DNA of 64,000 nt from SZUA-430 sp044220975 (GTDB lineage: Bacteria > Pseudomonadota > Alphaproteobacteria > Micropepsales > Micropepsaceae). Below are positions 44,617 through 53,208 of this stretch, piece by piece. Each line of letters opens with the position of its first letter. Positions within the stretch are counted from its first letter, which is position 1. The notes below the pieces were generated by a model, which did not search any database, was not told where the DNA came from, and worked only from the letters and a program-made list of their open reading frames with translations. The stretch covers positions 1 through 64,000 of the forward strand of contig JBGAPZ010000018.1 in the NCBI GenBank assembly GCA_044220975.1, given 5' to 3'. A program made the translations under genes and the position numbers.

Positions 44617-45768
44617 ATGGAGACGATGCGGATGGATGACGCCGGGGTTCATGGGGCATGCGACCAACGCTTCGCCGCCGTGCGCGAAGTGTTTGCGAAC
44701 AACCTTGCGAGCGGGCTGGATGTTGGGGCTTCGTTTGCAGTGACCGTTGAGGGCGAGACTGTGGTCGATTTGTGGGGCGGATGGGCGAATGAGGCGCGCT
44801 CGCAGCCTTGGTCGCGAGACACGATCGTCAACGTGTATTCGACGACGAAGACGATGACGGCGTTGACGGCGCTGCTGCTTGCCGATCGTGGCGTGCTCGA
44901 CTTGCATGCGCCGGTTGTGCGCTATTGGCCCGAGTTTGCCGCCAACGGAAAGGATGGGGTGAAGGTCAGTCACCTGCTTTCGCATTCGGCAGGGCTCTCG
45001 GGCTGGGACGCGGAGCTGAAACCGGAGGACCTCTACGATTGGGAGCGCATTTGCGGATTGCTTGCAGCTCAAGCGCCTTGGTGGACGCCGGGCGAGAAGG
45101 TTGGGTATCACGCGCTCACGCAAGGGTTCTTGGTCGGCGAAGTGATCCGCCGCGCTTCGGGCAAGACGGTCGGCACCGTGCTTCGCGAGGAGATCGCCGA
45201 GCCGCTTGGCGCAGACTTTCATATCGGCTTGGCCGCCATGCATGACGGGCGCGTCGGCGAGTTAATTCCGCCTGTGAGCGGAATGGGCAAGGGGCGCGAT
45301 CCGCTATCGATCGCCGGGCGCACCTTGGACAATCCGGTGCTGACGGCGCTCGAGCCGCGCACGCGCGCTTGGCGGGCGGCCGAAATTCCGGCGGCGGGCG
45401 GCTTTGGAAATGCGCGCTCGGTTGCGGAGGTGCAGACGGTGCTTGCCAATCGCGGGGTGTCGAAGGGCAAACGGATCATGTCCGATGCGGGGATACGGCG
45501 GGCACTTGAGCCACAAATCGAAGGGCTCGATATGGTGCTGGGGCTGCCGGTTCGTCATGGCCTAGGTTACGGCTTGCCGGGGCAGGCGATGCCGCTGCCC
45601 AGTGCCAACACTTGTTTCTGGGGCGGGTGGGGCGGTTCGCTCGTCATCGCCGATTTGGACAAGCGCGTTTGCTGCGCGTATGTGATGAACAAAATGGGCG
45701 AGGGCACGACTGGTGACCTGCGCGCGTTTCAAATGATCATGCCGGTGTATCAGGCGTTGGCGGCGTAA
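44617..45768 (+). CDS. Serine hydrolase (beta-lactamase/esterase family)
   Basis: The protein has 383 residues. The SxxK nucleophile motif is STTK in VNVYSTTKTMTALTALLL. The tyrosine motif is in VGYHALTQGFLVGEVIRRAS. The third motif region reads CFWGGWGGSLVIAD. It fits the class C-like esterase group (EstB type), and substrates range from esters to peptides. No signal peptide, so it is probably cytoplasmic. The next gene follows after 10 bases. Confidence 0.88.
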   Translation: METMRMDDAGVHGACDQRFAAVREVFANNLASGLDVGASFAVTVEGETVVDLWGGWANEARSQPWSRDTIVNVYSTTKTMTALTALLLADRGVLDLHAPVVRYWPEFAANGKDGVKVSHLLSHSAGLSGWDAELKPEDLYDWERICGLLAAQAPWWTPGEKVGYHALTQGFLVGEVIRRASGKTVGTVLREEIAEPLGADFHIGLAAMHDGRVGELIPPVSGMGKGRDPLSIAGRTLDNPVLTALEPRTRAWRAAEIPAAGGFGNARSVAEVQTVLANRGVSKGKRIMSDAGIRRALEPQIEGLDMVLGLPVRHGLGYGLPGQAMPLPSANTCFWGGWGGSLVIADLDKRVCCAYVMNKMGEGTTGDLRAFQMIMPVYQALAA

Positions 45769-45778
45769 GGGGGAAGTG

Positions 45779-47059
45779 ATGCGCGATCGCGCTTTTGGGC
45801 TGTTGTTGCTGGCGCTGTTGTGCGCGCCGTTGAGCGCTGCAGCCGCCGAACGCACCGTTGTGCTCGTGATGTTCGATGGGTTTGCGCCGGCGATGGCGGA
45901 TGCGACGAAGACACCTAATCTCGACGTCATCAAAAAGGAAGGCGTTTGGTCCCGGCATTTGGTGCCGGTTTACCCCACGATGTCTTTGCCCAATCACACG
46001 AGCTTTGCGACCGGATGCTGGCCGGAGCATCACGGCATCGTCCAGAACAAGTTCTTCGATCCCGATCGCGGCGCGCCATACGATGAGAATGGCGATGCCG
46101 GCTGGCTCACAGGATGTGAGCCGGCGTGGGCCGCGGCGGAGCGACAGGGTGTGTCGTCCGCGGCGCTCAATTTCGCAAACCGGTGGGATGCGAAGAAGAA
46201 GGTGGCGCTTGCGGGCGTGATCAATCCCTATGTGCCTTGGGAGCAGACGCCATCGGATGACGAGACGCTGGCGCACGGGCTTCAACTTCTGAAAAGCACG
46301 GACGCGAAGCGACCACGCTTGATCGCGCTCTATTTCCGCGGACCCGATCACGAAGCGCACGTGAACGGCGTGACGGCGCCGCAGACCTTGGCCGAAGTGC
46401 GTAAGGCGGATGCTATTGTCGGCAAGCTGATGGCGGGCATCAAGGCGTTGCCCGCCGACCGAGAGGCGACGCTCGTCGTCGGTACGGACCACGGGATGAT
46501 CGCGGTTGATCCGGTCGTCAATCTGGGGCGCATCATCAACCGGAATTGGATCTACGCGCGCGATGCAGGCGACGGCGGCAGTGCCTACCTTTATCTGGAC
46601 AAGGGTGAGAGCATCGAGCGGGTCGAGAAGGCGTTGGCGCAATACAAAACTGCGTTCAGCGTCTATCGCACGGCCAAGCATCCGGCGTATTCGCACTTGG
46701 GCTCTAGTGCGCGGGTCGGCGATCTGATGCTCGTGGCGAAGCCGCCGTACTACATCGCGCCGGCGAGCAGCTTGCCGTGGTACGCCCACGCGATGGGTAT
46801 GACGTGGTTCTGGTCCGATATTTTCGTGCCCGGCGATCTTGGAGGGTTGAAGGCCTCGCACGGGTACGATCCGGCGATCCCGGAGATGCATGGCGTGTTC
46901 TTCGCGTGGGGTGCGGGTGTCGCGAAGGGCAAGGAGATTGCGCAACTCGACATCATCGACGTGCACCCAACGGTGATGCACTTGCTTGGGCTGCAGCCGG
47001 GTAATCCGGTGGACGGGAAGGTCGTGGCGGACGCGTTGGCGCCGGCCGTTGTGCCCTAA
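45779..47059 (+). CDS. Ectonucleotide pyrophosphatase/phosphodiesterase family protein
   Basis: The protein has about 426 residues, exported (LLLLALLCAPLSAAAAE), of the alkaline-phosphatase superfamily. Metal and nucleophile motifs are VVLVMFDGFAPAMADATKTP, PVYPTMSLPNHTSFATGCWP (Thr/Ser nucleophile), EHHGIVQNKF, the YFRGPDHEAH loop and VVGTDHGM. ENPP enzymes hydrolyse nucleotide or lipid phosphodiesters in the periplasm. The ATG at 45779 (MRDRAFG) is taken. A GTG at 45776 is also possible. Confidence 0.9.
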   Translation: MRDRAFGLLLLALLCAPLSAAAAERTVVLVMFDGFAPAMADATKTPNLDVIKKEGVWSRHLVPVYPTMSLPNHTSFATGCWPEHHGIVQNKFFDPDRGAPYDENGDAGWLTGCEPAWAAAERQGVSSAALNFANRWDAKKKVALAGVINPYVPWEQTPSDDETLAHGLQLLKSTDAKRPRLIALYFRGPDHEAHVNGVTAPQTLAEVRKADAIVGKLMAGIKALPADREATLVVGTDHGMIAVDPVVNLGRIINRNWIYARDAGDGGSAYLYLDKGESIERVEKALAQYKTAFSVYRTAKHPAYSHLGSSARVGDLMLVAKPPYYIAPASSLPWYAHAMGMTWFWSDIFVPGDLGGLKASHGYDPAIPEMHGVFFAWGAGVAKGKEIAQLDIIDVHPTVMHLLGLQPGNPVDGKVVADALAPAVVP

Positions 47060-47715
47060 CGCAGCAATGAGCACGCCTGCTCGAAGACTGCCTCGAACAT
47101 GGGTGTCGTGAGTTTGCCGGTGTTCGTGTTGTAGCGGGAGCAGTGGTAGCTATCGATCAAGGTGACGCGGCCGAGGTCATGCGTGGCGTTGTGAGCGAAG
47201 GCGTGCGCGCTCAGCTTCCTGCCGAAGGCGCGCAGTGTCGCGTCGTGTGCGATGCGGCCCAAGGCGACGATTGCTTTCAGGTTCGGCATGCCTTCGAGCG
47301 TCGCCGTCAGGAAAACACGACAGGTCGCCGCTTCTTCCGGCGTCGGTTTGTTTTCGGGCGGCACACAGCGCACAGCGTTCGTGATGCGGCTGTCGACGAG
47401 TGTGAGGCCGTCCAAGGGGTGAGCGCCGTACTTGCCCTTCGCAAAGCCGAATTTGAGCAGCGTGCCGTAGAGTAGTTCACCAGCGTAGTCGCCGGTGAAG
47501 GGACGCCCGGTCCGGTTCGCGCCGCCGACGCCTGGGGCCAGGCCCACGATGAGTAGGCGAGCGTCCGGCTTGCCGAAGCTTGGGACCGGCGCGTTGAACC
47601 AGGTCGGCTCTTTCTTCGCGTTCGCTGCGCGGTAGATCACGAGGCGCGGACAGAGCGGGCAGTCGCGCGGCGGTTCTTCCATCGCGCGCAGGGCTGCACT
47701 TTGTACGCCGCGCAT
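47056..47715 (-). CDS. Uracil-DNA glycosylase, type 5 (UDGb)
   Basis: This is a protein of about 219 residues from ATG 47715 with GGAGAGGCGA just upstream. The N-terminal CPLCPRL and further cysteines (RCVPPENKP, TCRVF) suggest an iron-sulfur cluster. Motif A is GLAPGVGGANRTGRPFTGD and motif B is YHCSRYNTNTGKLT. These fit family 5 (UDGb), which removes uracil and other deaminated bases. The usual HPS of motif B reads HCS here. The ends overlap the phosphodiesterase gene by 4 bases. Confidence 0.9.
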   Translation of the reverse strand: MRGVQSAALRAMEEPPRDCPLCPRLVIYRAANAKKEPTWFNAPVPSFGKPDARLLIVGLAPGVGGANRTGRPFTGDYAGELLYGTLLKFGFAKGKYGAHPLDGLTLVDSRITNAVRCVPPENKPTPEEAATCRVFLTATLEGMPNLKAIVALGRIAHDATLRAFGRKLSAHAFAHNATHDLGRVTLIDSYHCSRYNTNTGKLTTPMFEAVFEQACSLLR

Positions 47716-47835
47716 TCGCCTCTCCGAAAATCTGTGGCCAGGCCGTCTAGTAGCCGATTGGAGCTCAAGCGCAACAGGGATGATTTCGCCTGCGCTTTTG
47801 GGCAAAGTGAGGTTTCCGGCATTGGAGAGACGCAG

Positions 47836-48219
47836 ATGTTCAGCCACGTGACGCTTGGGACCAACGACTACGCGAAGGCGGAGAAATTCTACGACGCAGT
47901 AATGGGTGTGTTGGGCCATCCGGTGATGTTCAAAGCGGGCGGCACCGCCGCTTATGGCACGCCGACGGGGCCGAAAGTGTTCATCGTGCCGCCGTTCGAC
48001 GGCAAGGCTGCACGCTCCGGCAACGGCGTGCACGTCGCGTTTCTTGTGCAAGAGCGCGCGAAGGTTGATGCGTTCCACGCGGCGGCGCTTGCGCATGGTG
48101 GCAGCGATGAAGGCGCCCCGGGCCCACGGCCGCAGTACCACAAGAACTACTACGGTGCGTATGTGCGCGACCCGGACGGGAACAAGCTTCAGGCGGTTTG
48201 CCACCGCTCGGCGGGGTAA
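47836..48219 (+). CDS. VOC family protein (glyoxalase/bleomycin-resistance fold)
   Basis: The protein has 127 residues: MFSHVTLGTNDYAKAEKFYD, GNGVHVAFLV and YYGAYVRDPDGNKLQAVCH give the paired beta-alpha-beta-beta-beta modules and the metal-ligand positions (His4, His in VHVAF, Glu replaced near the end). Substrate unknown. It lies divergent from the uracil-DNA glycosylase gene. Confidence 0.88.
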   Translation: MFSHVTLGTNDYAKAEKFYDAVMGVLGHPVMFKAGGTAAYGTPTGPKVFIVPPFDGKAARSGNGVHVAFLVQERAKVDAFHAAALAHGGSDEGAPGPRPQYHKNYYGAYVRDPDGNKLQAVCHRSAG

Positions 48220-48223
48220 GGCG

Positions 48224-49087
48224 CTACTTCGCCTTCATCCAGTCCGTCTGGCGGGCCCAGAAGCCGGTTACGGTGCGTGTTACCCAGCGCGGGCTGAGTT
48301 GGGCCCAGGCTGCCGCGAGTTGGTTCGGGAGGCCTGGGACCAGGATCGTTTGGCCGGACATCGTCGCTTTGTAAGCTTGGGCCGCGACCTCTTTCGGGTC
48401 GGAGATTAGGAACGACGGCATTGCTTGCGCGGTTTCGGATGAGGCTTTGACTTCCGCCACCATGTTCGTGTCGGTGAGGCCGGGGCAGAGCGCGGTGACG
48501 CGCACGCCGGTGCTGCGCAGTTCTTCCGAGAGCGATTCCGTCAGCGAAAGGACGTAGGCTTTGCTGGCCGCGTAAACCGCCATTGACGGGATCGGTTGGA
48601 ACGCGGCGAGGGAGGCCACATTCAAGATGCGGCCGAAGCGGCGCTCCAACATGTGGGGCAGCAGGAAAGACGTGAGCGCGGTCAGCGCGCCGATGTTCAG
48701 TGCGATCAGCTGCTGGAATTTTTCCGGATCGGTGTCGGCGAACGGGCCGATGTCGATGATGCCGGCGTTGTTGACCAGGATATCGATCTCGACACCGTGC
48801 TCGTGCAACGTTTCGACGACGCCCTTCGCGCCCTCGGGCGTTGCGAGATCTGCGGCGATAACCAGCGTGTCGGTGTCGTGGCCGGCGTTCAGTTCGCCAG
48901 CGAGCGCCATCAGCTTGTCCTCGCTGCGGGCGACGAGCACCAGATGGTGGCCGTGTTTGGCGAATTCGCGCGCCAGTTCTGCGCCGATACCGGCGGATGC
49001 ACCGGTGATGAGAACGCGGCCCAGCTGACGCTCACCCATGAGCGTTGGCTTTTTTTTCGGTTCCGCTTTCTTTTTGGCGCGGGGCAT
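48224..49087 (-). CDS. Short-chain dehydrogenase/reductase
   Basis: The protein has 287 residues. A lysine-rich N-terminal tail of about 22 residues is followed by the Rossmann motif VLITGASAGIGAELAREFAK, ILVNNAGIIDIG, catalytic Ser in NVASLAAFQ and the YAASK motif. The last 50 residues form an extra helix region, as in the DltE/HSD17B-like lipid-active group. It lies upstream in the same direction as no other gene but borders the lipid-storage locus. Confidence 0.87.
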   Translation of the reverse strand: MPRAKKKAEPKKKPTLMGERQLGRVLITGASAGIGAELAREFAKHGHHLVLVARSEDKLMALAGELNAGHDTDTLVIAADLATPEGAKGVVETLHEHGVEIDILVNNAGIIDIGPFADTDPEKFQQLIALNIGALTALTSFLLPHMLERRFGRILNVASLAAFQPIPSMAVYAASKAYVLSLTESLSEELRSTGVRVTALCPGLTDTNMVAEVKASSETAQAMPSFLISDPKEVAAQAYKATMSGQTILVPGLPNQLAAAWAQLSPRWVTRTVTGFWARQTDWMKAK

Positions 49088-49120
49088 TCAACGCATCCCC
49101 TTTAGGGCTTGTCCGTGAAG

Positions 49121-49149
49121 CTCCCCCGTGCGGGTCCCGCACGAGGGAG
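49121..49149. terminator. Hairpin between phasin 2 and SDR genes
   Basis: CTCCCCCGTGCGGG and CCCGCACGAGGGAG form a 13-bp stem with one mismatch and a very short loop. There is no T-run on either side, so it is a weak terminator or an mRNA-stabilising structure after the phasin gene. Confidence 0.5.
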
Positions 49150-49174
49150 TGGCTTAGACGGAGCCCTGTCTCAC

Positions 49175-49603
49175 TTAAGCCGCGCGACGAACCGACGACA
49201 CGAGCTTCGTGATCGGCTTCATGGTCTTCTGACCGCTTTCGCCGACGATCTCGCTGACTTCGCGGATCTGGCGAATGCTGCGGCGGAAGAGTTCCGTCAC
49301 GGCTTGCTGCTGAATCTTTACCGCGTCGGCGAAGGTTTCAGCCTGGAGCGTGTCGCGCAGAGCTTCGAAGCTCCACACAACGTTGTCTTGCGCGTTGTCG
49401 ACCAGCTTCAGCGCGACCTTGCGGCCTTCGCCGCCGAACGCTTCGCCGGCTTCGCGGAACGCTTCGCCGGCATCACGCAGGCCGTCCTGCATGCGCGAAA
49501 CGAAGTGCGTCGCTTGGTTGCGCACGTTGTTCACATCGAACGCGGTCTCAACTTTCGGCTGGGCCTTCGAGCGGCCGTTTGCCTTCTTTTTTGCTTTCGT
49601 CAT
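49175..49603 (-). CDS. Phasin family protein (second copy, divergent)
   Basis: The protein has 142 residues from ATG 49603 (MTKAKKKANGRSKAQ). The basic N-terminus is followed by helical stretches NNVRNQATHFVSRMQDGLRD, VWSFEALRDTLQAETFADAV and FRRSIRQIREVSEIVGESGQ, which fit the phasin_2 group. It shares little with the phasin at 2912. It lies next to a hydrolase and a wax-ester synthase, so it may coat neutral-lipid as well as polyhydroxyalkanoate granules. Confidence 0.83.
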   Translation of the reverse strand: MTKAKKKANGRSKAQPKVETAFDVNNVRNQATHFVSRMQDGLRDAGEAFREAGEAFGGEGRKVALKLVDNAQDNVVWSFEALRDTLQAETFADAVKIQQQAVTELFRRSIRQIREVSEIVGESGQKTMKPITKLVSSVRRAA

Positions 49604-49639
49604 TTTTCTAGTCTCCGTCTTCAACCAGGGTTTCAGGAA

Positions 49640-50548
49640 TTAGGCCGCGCGTTTCGCGACGGCTTTCTCCGCGGACTTCGCGTGATCGACGATCAGCGCG
49701 GTGATCCGCGGGAGAAACTTTTTCGGCAGGTCGTGCGCCATGCCTTCGATGATTTCGAGCCGGGCGCCTTTGATGTTGCGCGCCGAGTCTTTGCCGCCTT
49801 CAAGCGGCGCCAAGGGGTCCTTCGAACCGTGGATCACGAGCGTGGGCGCCGTGATCTTTCTCACGTGGGGACGAAGGTCGCCCGTTGCAATGATTGCGGC
49901 GAGTTGCCGCCGTATGCCAGCCGGGTAATACGAGCGGTCGAAGGCCGTCTCGAGCTTCTTTTCGATTTCGCTCACGTCGTCGCCTTCGGTCTTGATCAGG
50001 CTGAACATGGCGATCGAGCGCTTGATGATCTCGTCGCGGGTGTTCGCTTTCGCACGGTTCAAGAACAAGGGCACGGTGATGCGTGGGCTGGGACCGCCGA
50101 TGCGCGGGTTCAGCGTTCCGGACATGATCGAGGTCAACGAGGCGATGCGGTTCGGGTGCGTGCCGGCCATGAGCTGCGAGATCATGCCGCCCATCGAGAC
50201 GCCGACAAGATGGGCCTTTTTGATTTTGAGCGCATCCATAAGGCCGACGGTATCGGCCACCATGTCGTGCAGCGTGTACGGCGCCAGACCTTTGAAGCCG
50301 ATCAGGCTCGCCGCCGCGTGGACGATCGGGTTCGGCGCGCGCTTGCCGTGGAACTTAGACGTCAGGCCGATGTCGCGGTTGTCGAAGCGAATGACGCGAA
50401 AGCCCGCATCGGTCAGCCCCTTCAACATCGCGTCCGGCCAGAACGTCATTTGCGCCGCAAGCCCCATGACGAGCAGGATCACCGGCCCGTCCTTCGGGCC
50501 GATGTCCTCGTACTCAATCGTCAGGTTGTTGGCTTTGACTTGCGGCAT
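49640..50548 (-). CDS. Alpha/beta hydrolase
   Basis: The protein has 302 residues. The oxyanion strand is VILLVMGLAAQMTFWP. The nucleophile elbow is GVSMGG in KAHLVGVSMGGMISQLMAG. The acid is the Asp in VIHGSKDPLAPLEG and the His is in EGMAHDLPKKF. It is probably an esterase or lipase of the cytoplasm. It sits 12 bases after the wax-ester synthase gene and 36 bases before the phasin gene, all on the minus strand, which points to lipid turnover. Confidence 0.9.
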   Translation of the reverse strand: MPQVKANNLTIEYEDIGPKDGPVILLVMGLAAQMTFWPDAMLKGLTDAGFRVIRFDNRDIGLTSKFHGKRAPNPIVHAAASLIGFKGLAPYTLHDMVADTVGLMDALKIKKAHLVGVSMGGMISQLMAGTHPNRIASLTSIMSGTLNPRIGGPSPRITVPLFLNRAKANTRDEIIKRSIAMFSLIKTEGDDVSEIEKKLETAFDRSYYPAGIRRQLAAIIATGDLRPHVRKITAPTLVIHGSKDPLAPLEGGKDSARNIKGARLEIIEGMAHDLPKKFLPRITALIVDHAKSAEKAVAKRAA

Positions 50549-50560
50549 GGTCTTTGTTCG

Positions 50561-52102
50561 TTACTCGGCAGCTGAGACGATCGTGAGCTTCGGCTTCTTC
50601 TTGCGCGACTTCGCCTTCTTTTTCGGCGCCGCAGTCTCGGGGACCACGGCCACAGGGACGGGCTCAACCTTCGGCGCAACGACCGGCCGCTTCATGGCGG
50701 CCGCCTTCAGTTCCTCAAACGATTCTTGCAGGCAGTTCGCGTAGTTCTCCGGATCCGGCATGATCGAGCGGTCGGACGTGAACGCCACCGAGATGCGGCC
50801 GCAATAGCTGAAGACCGGGTGGATGATGCCCATGCCTTCGAACACCGGCCCCAAGCCGAACTGCGTCACCAAGCGCGCACCGTTCATATAAAGCGGCACC
50901 GGCGGGCCCGGGATGTTCGTGATCACCGTGTTGAACATCGGCGCGATGCGGTTTGCCATGCCGAGGCGCACATAGAGGCGCGCGGCGAGGCCCGACAGCG
51001 TCGATGGCATGAGACGCGCATACTCTGTCATTTGACGCGCGCCAGCGGCGTTCGTCAGCAACTTCGAGTTATCGGCTTCTTCATGCACGTATTGCAGGCG
51101 GCCCAACGGATCGGCGATGTGCGTGCCGATCGGGATCGTCATCGCGGCAACCTGGTTGCCGAGCGCACCCTTTTCGTCTTTCGCGCGGACCGAGATCGGC
51201 GCCATGGCGACCATCGATTCCGACGGCAGCTCGCTCTTGCCTTTCAGGTAACGGCGCATCGCGCCGCCAACAATCGTGACCACGACGTCGTTCACCGTCG
51301 CGCCTTGGCAACGCAGGCGAATGTCTTTGATCTCGGCCAGCGAGAAATCGCGGCCGTCGATGACGCGGTTCTGCGTGACCGAGCCGTTGAAGCGCGTGCG
51401 CGGCACGCGGCCGATGGACGTGCGGAAGTTGCCGCGGATGAGACCCATCGCAGATTTGAGCAAGCCCGGGGCTACGTCGCCTGCCATGCGCGCGAGGCGG
51501 ACGGGCGTCGCTAGGGTGTTCAATTGCGCACGGGCGAGTAGTTCGACCGAGGTCGGTGTGCGTTCAGGGATCCACGCGCGGTCCGGCGCGCTGATCGCGC
51601 CAGACGGGTCAAGGCTGTGGACGGCGTTCATGATGTCGACGCCGGAGACGCCGTCGATCGCGGCGTGATGAATCTTCGAGACGATCGCGTAGGAGCCTTT
51701 CGGCACGCCCGGAACGTTATTCAAGCCTTCGATGACCGTGAATTCCCAAAGCGGCTTCGACAGGTCCATCGGGCGCGAGTGAAGACGCGCGGCTTGAATG
51801 CAGAGCTGGCGCCAGTCGCCCGGTTGGGGAAGCGCGATGTGGCGCACATGATATTCGAGGTCGAAGTCCGGATCGTCGATCCAATACGGATAGTCGAGGC
51901 TCAACGGCACGTTCGCGAGCTTGCGGCGGAAGCTTTTTGCGAGGTGCAAACGTTCTTCGATGTGATTGAGGATATCTTTGAAGCGCACGAACGAGTTCGG
52001 CGCGGTCGACGGGTCGTAAATCGCGATCGAGCCGATATGCATCGGCGTGCGGGGCGTTTCTAGGTACAGAAACGCGGTATCCATCGGTGAGAGCTGTTCC
52101 AT
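50561..52102 (-). CDS. Wax ester synthase/acyl-CoA:diacylglycerol acyltransferase
   Basis: The protein has 513 residues. The catalytic HHxxxDG motif is HHAAIDG at 145-151. Family features include MEQLSPMDTAFLYLETPRTP at the N-terminus, PLWEFTVIEGL, the NDVVVTIVGGAMRRYL block and a late TNIPGPPVPLYMNGARL. A Lys/Ala/Val-rich tail of about 40 residues ends it. The enzyme transfers acyl groups to fatty alcohols or diacylglycerol and so makes storage lipids. The start is ATG 52102. Confidence 0.95.
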   Translation of the reverse strand: MEQLSPMDTAFLYLETPRTPMHIGSIAIYDPSTAPNSFVRFKDILNHIEERLHLAKSFRRKLANVPLSLDYPYWIDDPDFDLEYHVRHIALPQPGDWRQLCIQAARLHSRPMDLSKPLWEFTVIEGLNNVPGVPKGSYAIVSKIHHAAIDGVSGVDIMNAVHSLDPSGAISAPDRAWIPERTPTSVELLARAQLNTLATPVRLARMAGDVAPGLLKSAMGLIRGNFRTSIGRVPRTRFNGSVTQNRVIDGRDFSLAEIKDIRLRCQGATVNDVVVTIVGGAMRRYLKGKSELPSESMVAMAPISVRAKDEKGALGNQVAAMTIPIGTHIADPLGRLQYVHEEADNSKLLTNAAGARQMTEYARLMPSTLSGLAARLYVRLGMANRIAPMFNTVITNIPGPPVPLYMNGARLVTQFGLGPVFEGMGIIHPVFSYCGRISVAFTSDRSIMPDPENYANCLQESFEELKAAAMKRPVVAPKVEPVPVAVVPETAAPKKKAKSRKKKPKLTIVSAAE

Positions 52103-52261
52103 GTTTCCTGCCTTGTCTTGTTCGTTAGGTCTGTTGCCGAATTGACTCTCAGGCCCGAAGAAATGATCACGCCGTCGACGGGTTAACACCAGACCGGCCG
52201 GGGTGTTTCCCGAACCAGCTACTTCGCAGGTGCATATAAGAAAATAGAGTTGTCTTCAATG

Positions 52262-52272
52262 GTGCATTGCAC
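52262..52272. promoter_or_regulatory. Inverted repeat in front of the wax-ester synthase gene
   Basis: GTGCATTGCAC is a perfect 5-bp inverted repeat around one base, 160 bases upstream of the synthase ATG. GGTGCAT occurs again at 52229. It could be an operator for the TetR regulator next door or for a PhaR-like regulator. This is inference. The rest of 52103-52351 shows nothing clear. Confidence 0.4.
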
Positions 52273-52351
52273 AAAAGTGAGCGATGACGGTCTGTCACCG
52301 TTCAATTTGCGCGAAAAATGTTGATAATTCTTTGGTTTGAACTGACTGGAG

Positions 52352-52954
52352 TTACTGCCGCGACAGTCCGTCGCGCGCCAGCAGACCGTTCAGAAAGAGA
52401 TCCAAAGTCTGCCAATGCGCATGGACCGCACGCTCAGTGTCGCCAGTCTTGGCCCACGTGATTGCGATGGCATTCCAGGCGGCTACCAGCGCTAAAGCGG
52501 CCGTTTCGGGCTCAATTCTTGAGCTGAACTCGCCTGATTTTTGACCATCTCCAACCACTGTTCCGACAACGGTTAACAGGCCAGGAGAAACCTCGTTGAA
52601 GGTGGCACCAGACGCTGGCTGCGAAATGAGCTCAAGCACGATCTGGCGCATCAGGTGGCTGTGGGCGCCCCACTCGGCCAAGTAGATCTTTAGAAGCGTT
52701 TTAAGACGTTCCGAGGCGTTGAGACCGTCGCTCGCGAGCTTCTCTTCCACCTTCGCCGCGACGTCTTCGTTGTATGCAAGGGCAAGCGCCGATTTGTTCG
52801 GAAAATGCAAGAAAAACGTAGCGTTTGCGACGTCGGCTGCGGCGCAAATATCTTCGATTCGCACCTGATCGTAGGGCTTGTCGGCCATCAATCGGAGTGC
52901 CGCATCTAGGATGCGCCGGCGGGTCTCCAGCTTCTTGCGCTCGCGCCTCGACAT
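52352..52954 (-). CDS. TetR family transcriptional regulator
   Basis: The protein has about 200 residues. The N-terminal helix-turn-helix reads RRRILDAALRLMADKPYDQV, IEDICAAADVANATFFLHFP, NKSALALAYN. The C-terminal ligand domain is typical in length. It is placed between the wax-ester synthase and the second hydrolase and is the likely local regulator, perhaps sensing a fatty acyl ligand. The start is taken at ATG 52954 (MSRRERKKLETR). An ATG at 53008 is a possible earlier start. Confidence 0.88.
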   Translation of the reverse strand: MSRRERKKLETRRRILDAALRLMADKPYDQVRIEDICAAADVANATFFLHFPNKSALALAYNEDVAAKVEEKLASDGLNASERLKTLLKIYLAEWGAHSHLMRQIVLELISQPASGATFNEVSPGLLTVVGTVVGDGQKSGEFSSRIEPETAALALVAAWNAIAITWAKTGDTERAVHAHWQTLDLFLNGLLARDGLSRQ

Positions 52955-53140
52955 CGGGTTTTCCCAGCCCCTATTCCGTGTGTCGGCCGTCTCGTAGCCG
53001 TCCGGCATCGAACCCATCCCTCGCAAGCGCACAAGTTGCGTACTAGCTCTAATGATGGAGACGACTCTAGAGGCACGAGTATATTCTATGCAACCCTTTG
53101 ATCGGTCGCTCGTTATTTAGCCAGGTAGGCTTGGCAAGGC

Positions 53141-53165
53141 CTAGGTTTTGCACCTAGCTTTTTGG
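53141..53165 (+). terminator. Small hairpin with T-tract in the tetR/hydrolase intergenic region
   Basis: CTAGGT (53141-53146) and ACCTAG (53152-53157) are inverted around TTTGC and followed by CTTTTT. It resembles a weak intrinsic terminator or a TetR operator. It lies in the leader of the plus-strand hydrolase gene, so an attenuator is also possible. Confidence 0.4.
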
Positions 53166-53208
53166 GTGTGTCGAGCGTCATGACTCGTACAAGTAGCGGG
53201 GCTAGCAG

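Noticed and set aside
45737..47074. 445-codon minus-strand open frame opposite the phosphodiesterase gene
   Set aside because: The plus strand encodes an intact ENPP-family protein with active-site motifs. The opposite frame is rich in Arg/His without motifs, as expected of a shadow.
49109..50575. 488-codon plus-strand open frame over the phasin and hydrolase genes
   Set aside because: Antisense to two well supported genes. The frame reads low-complexity Arg/Ala/Asp sequence.
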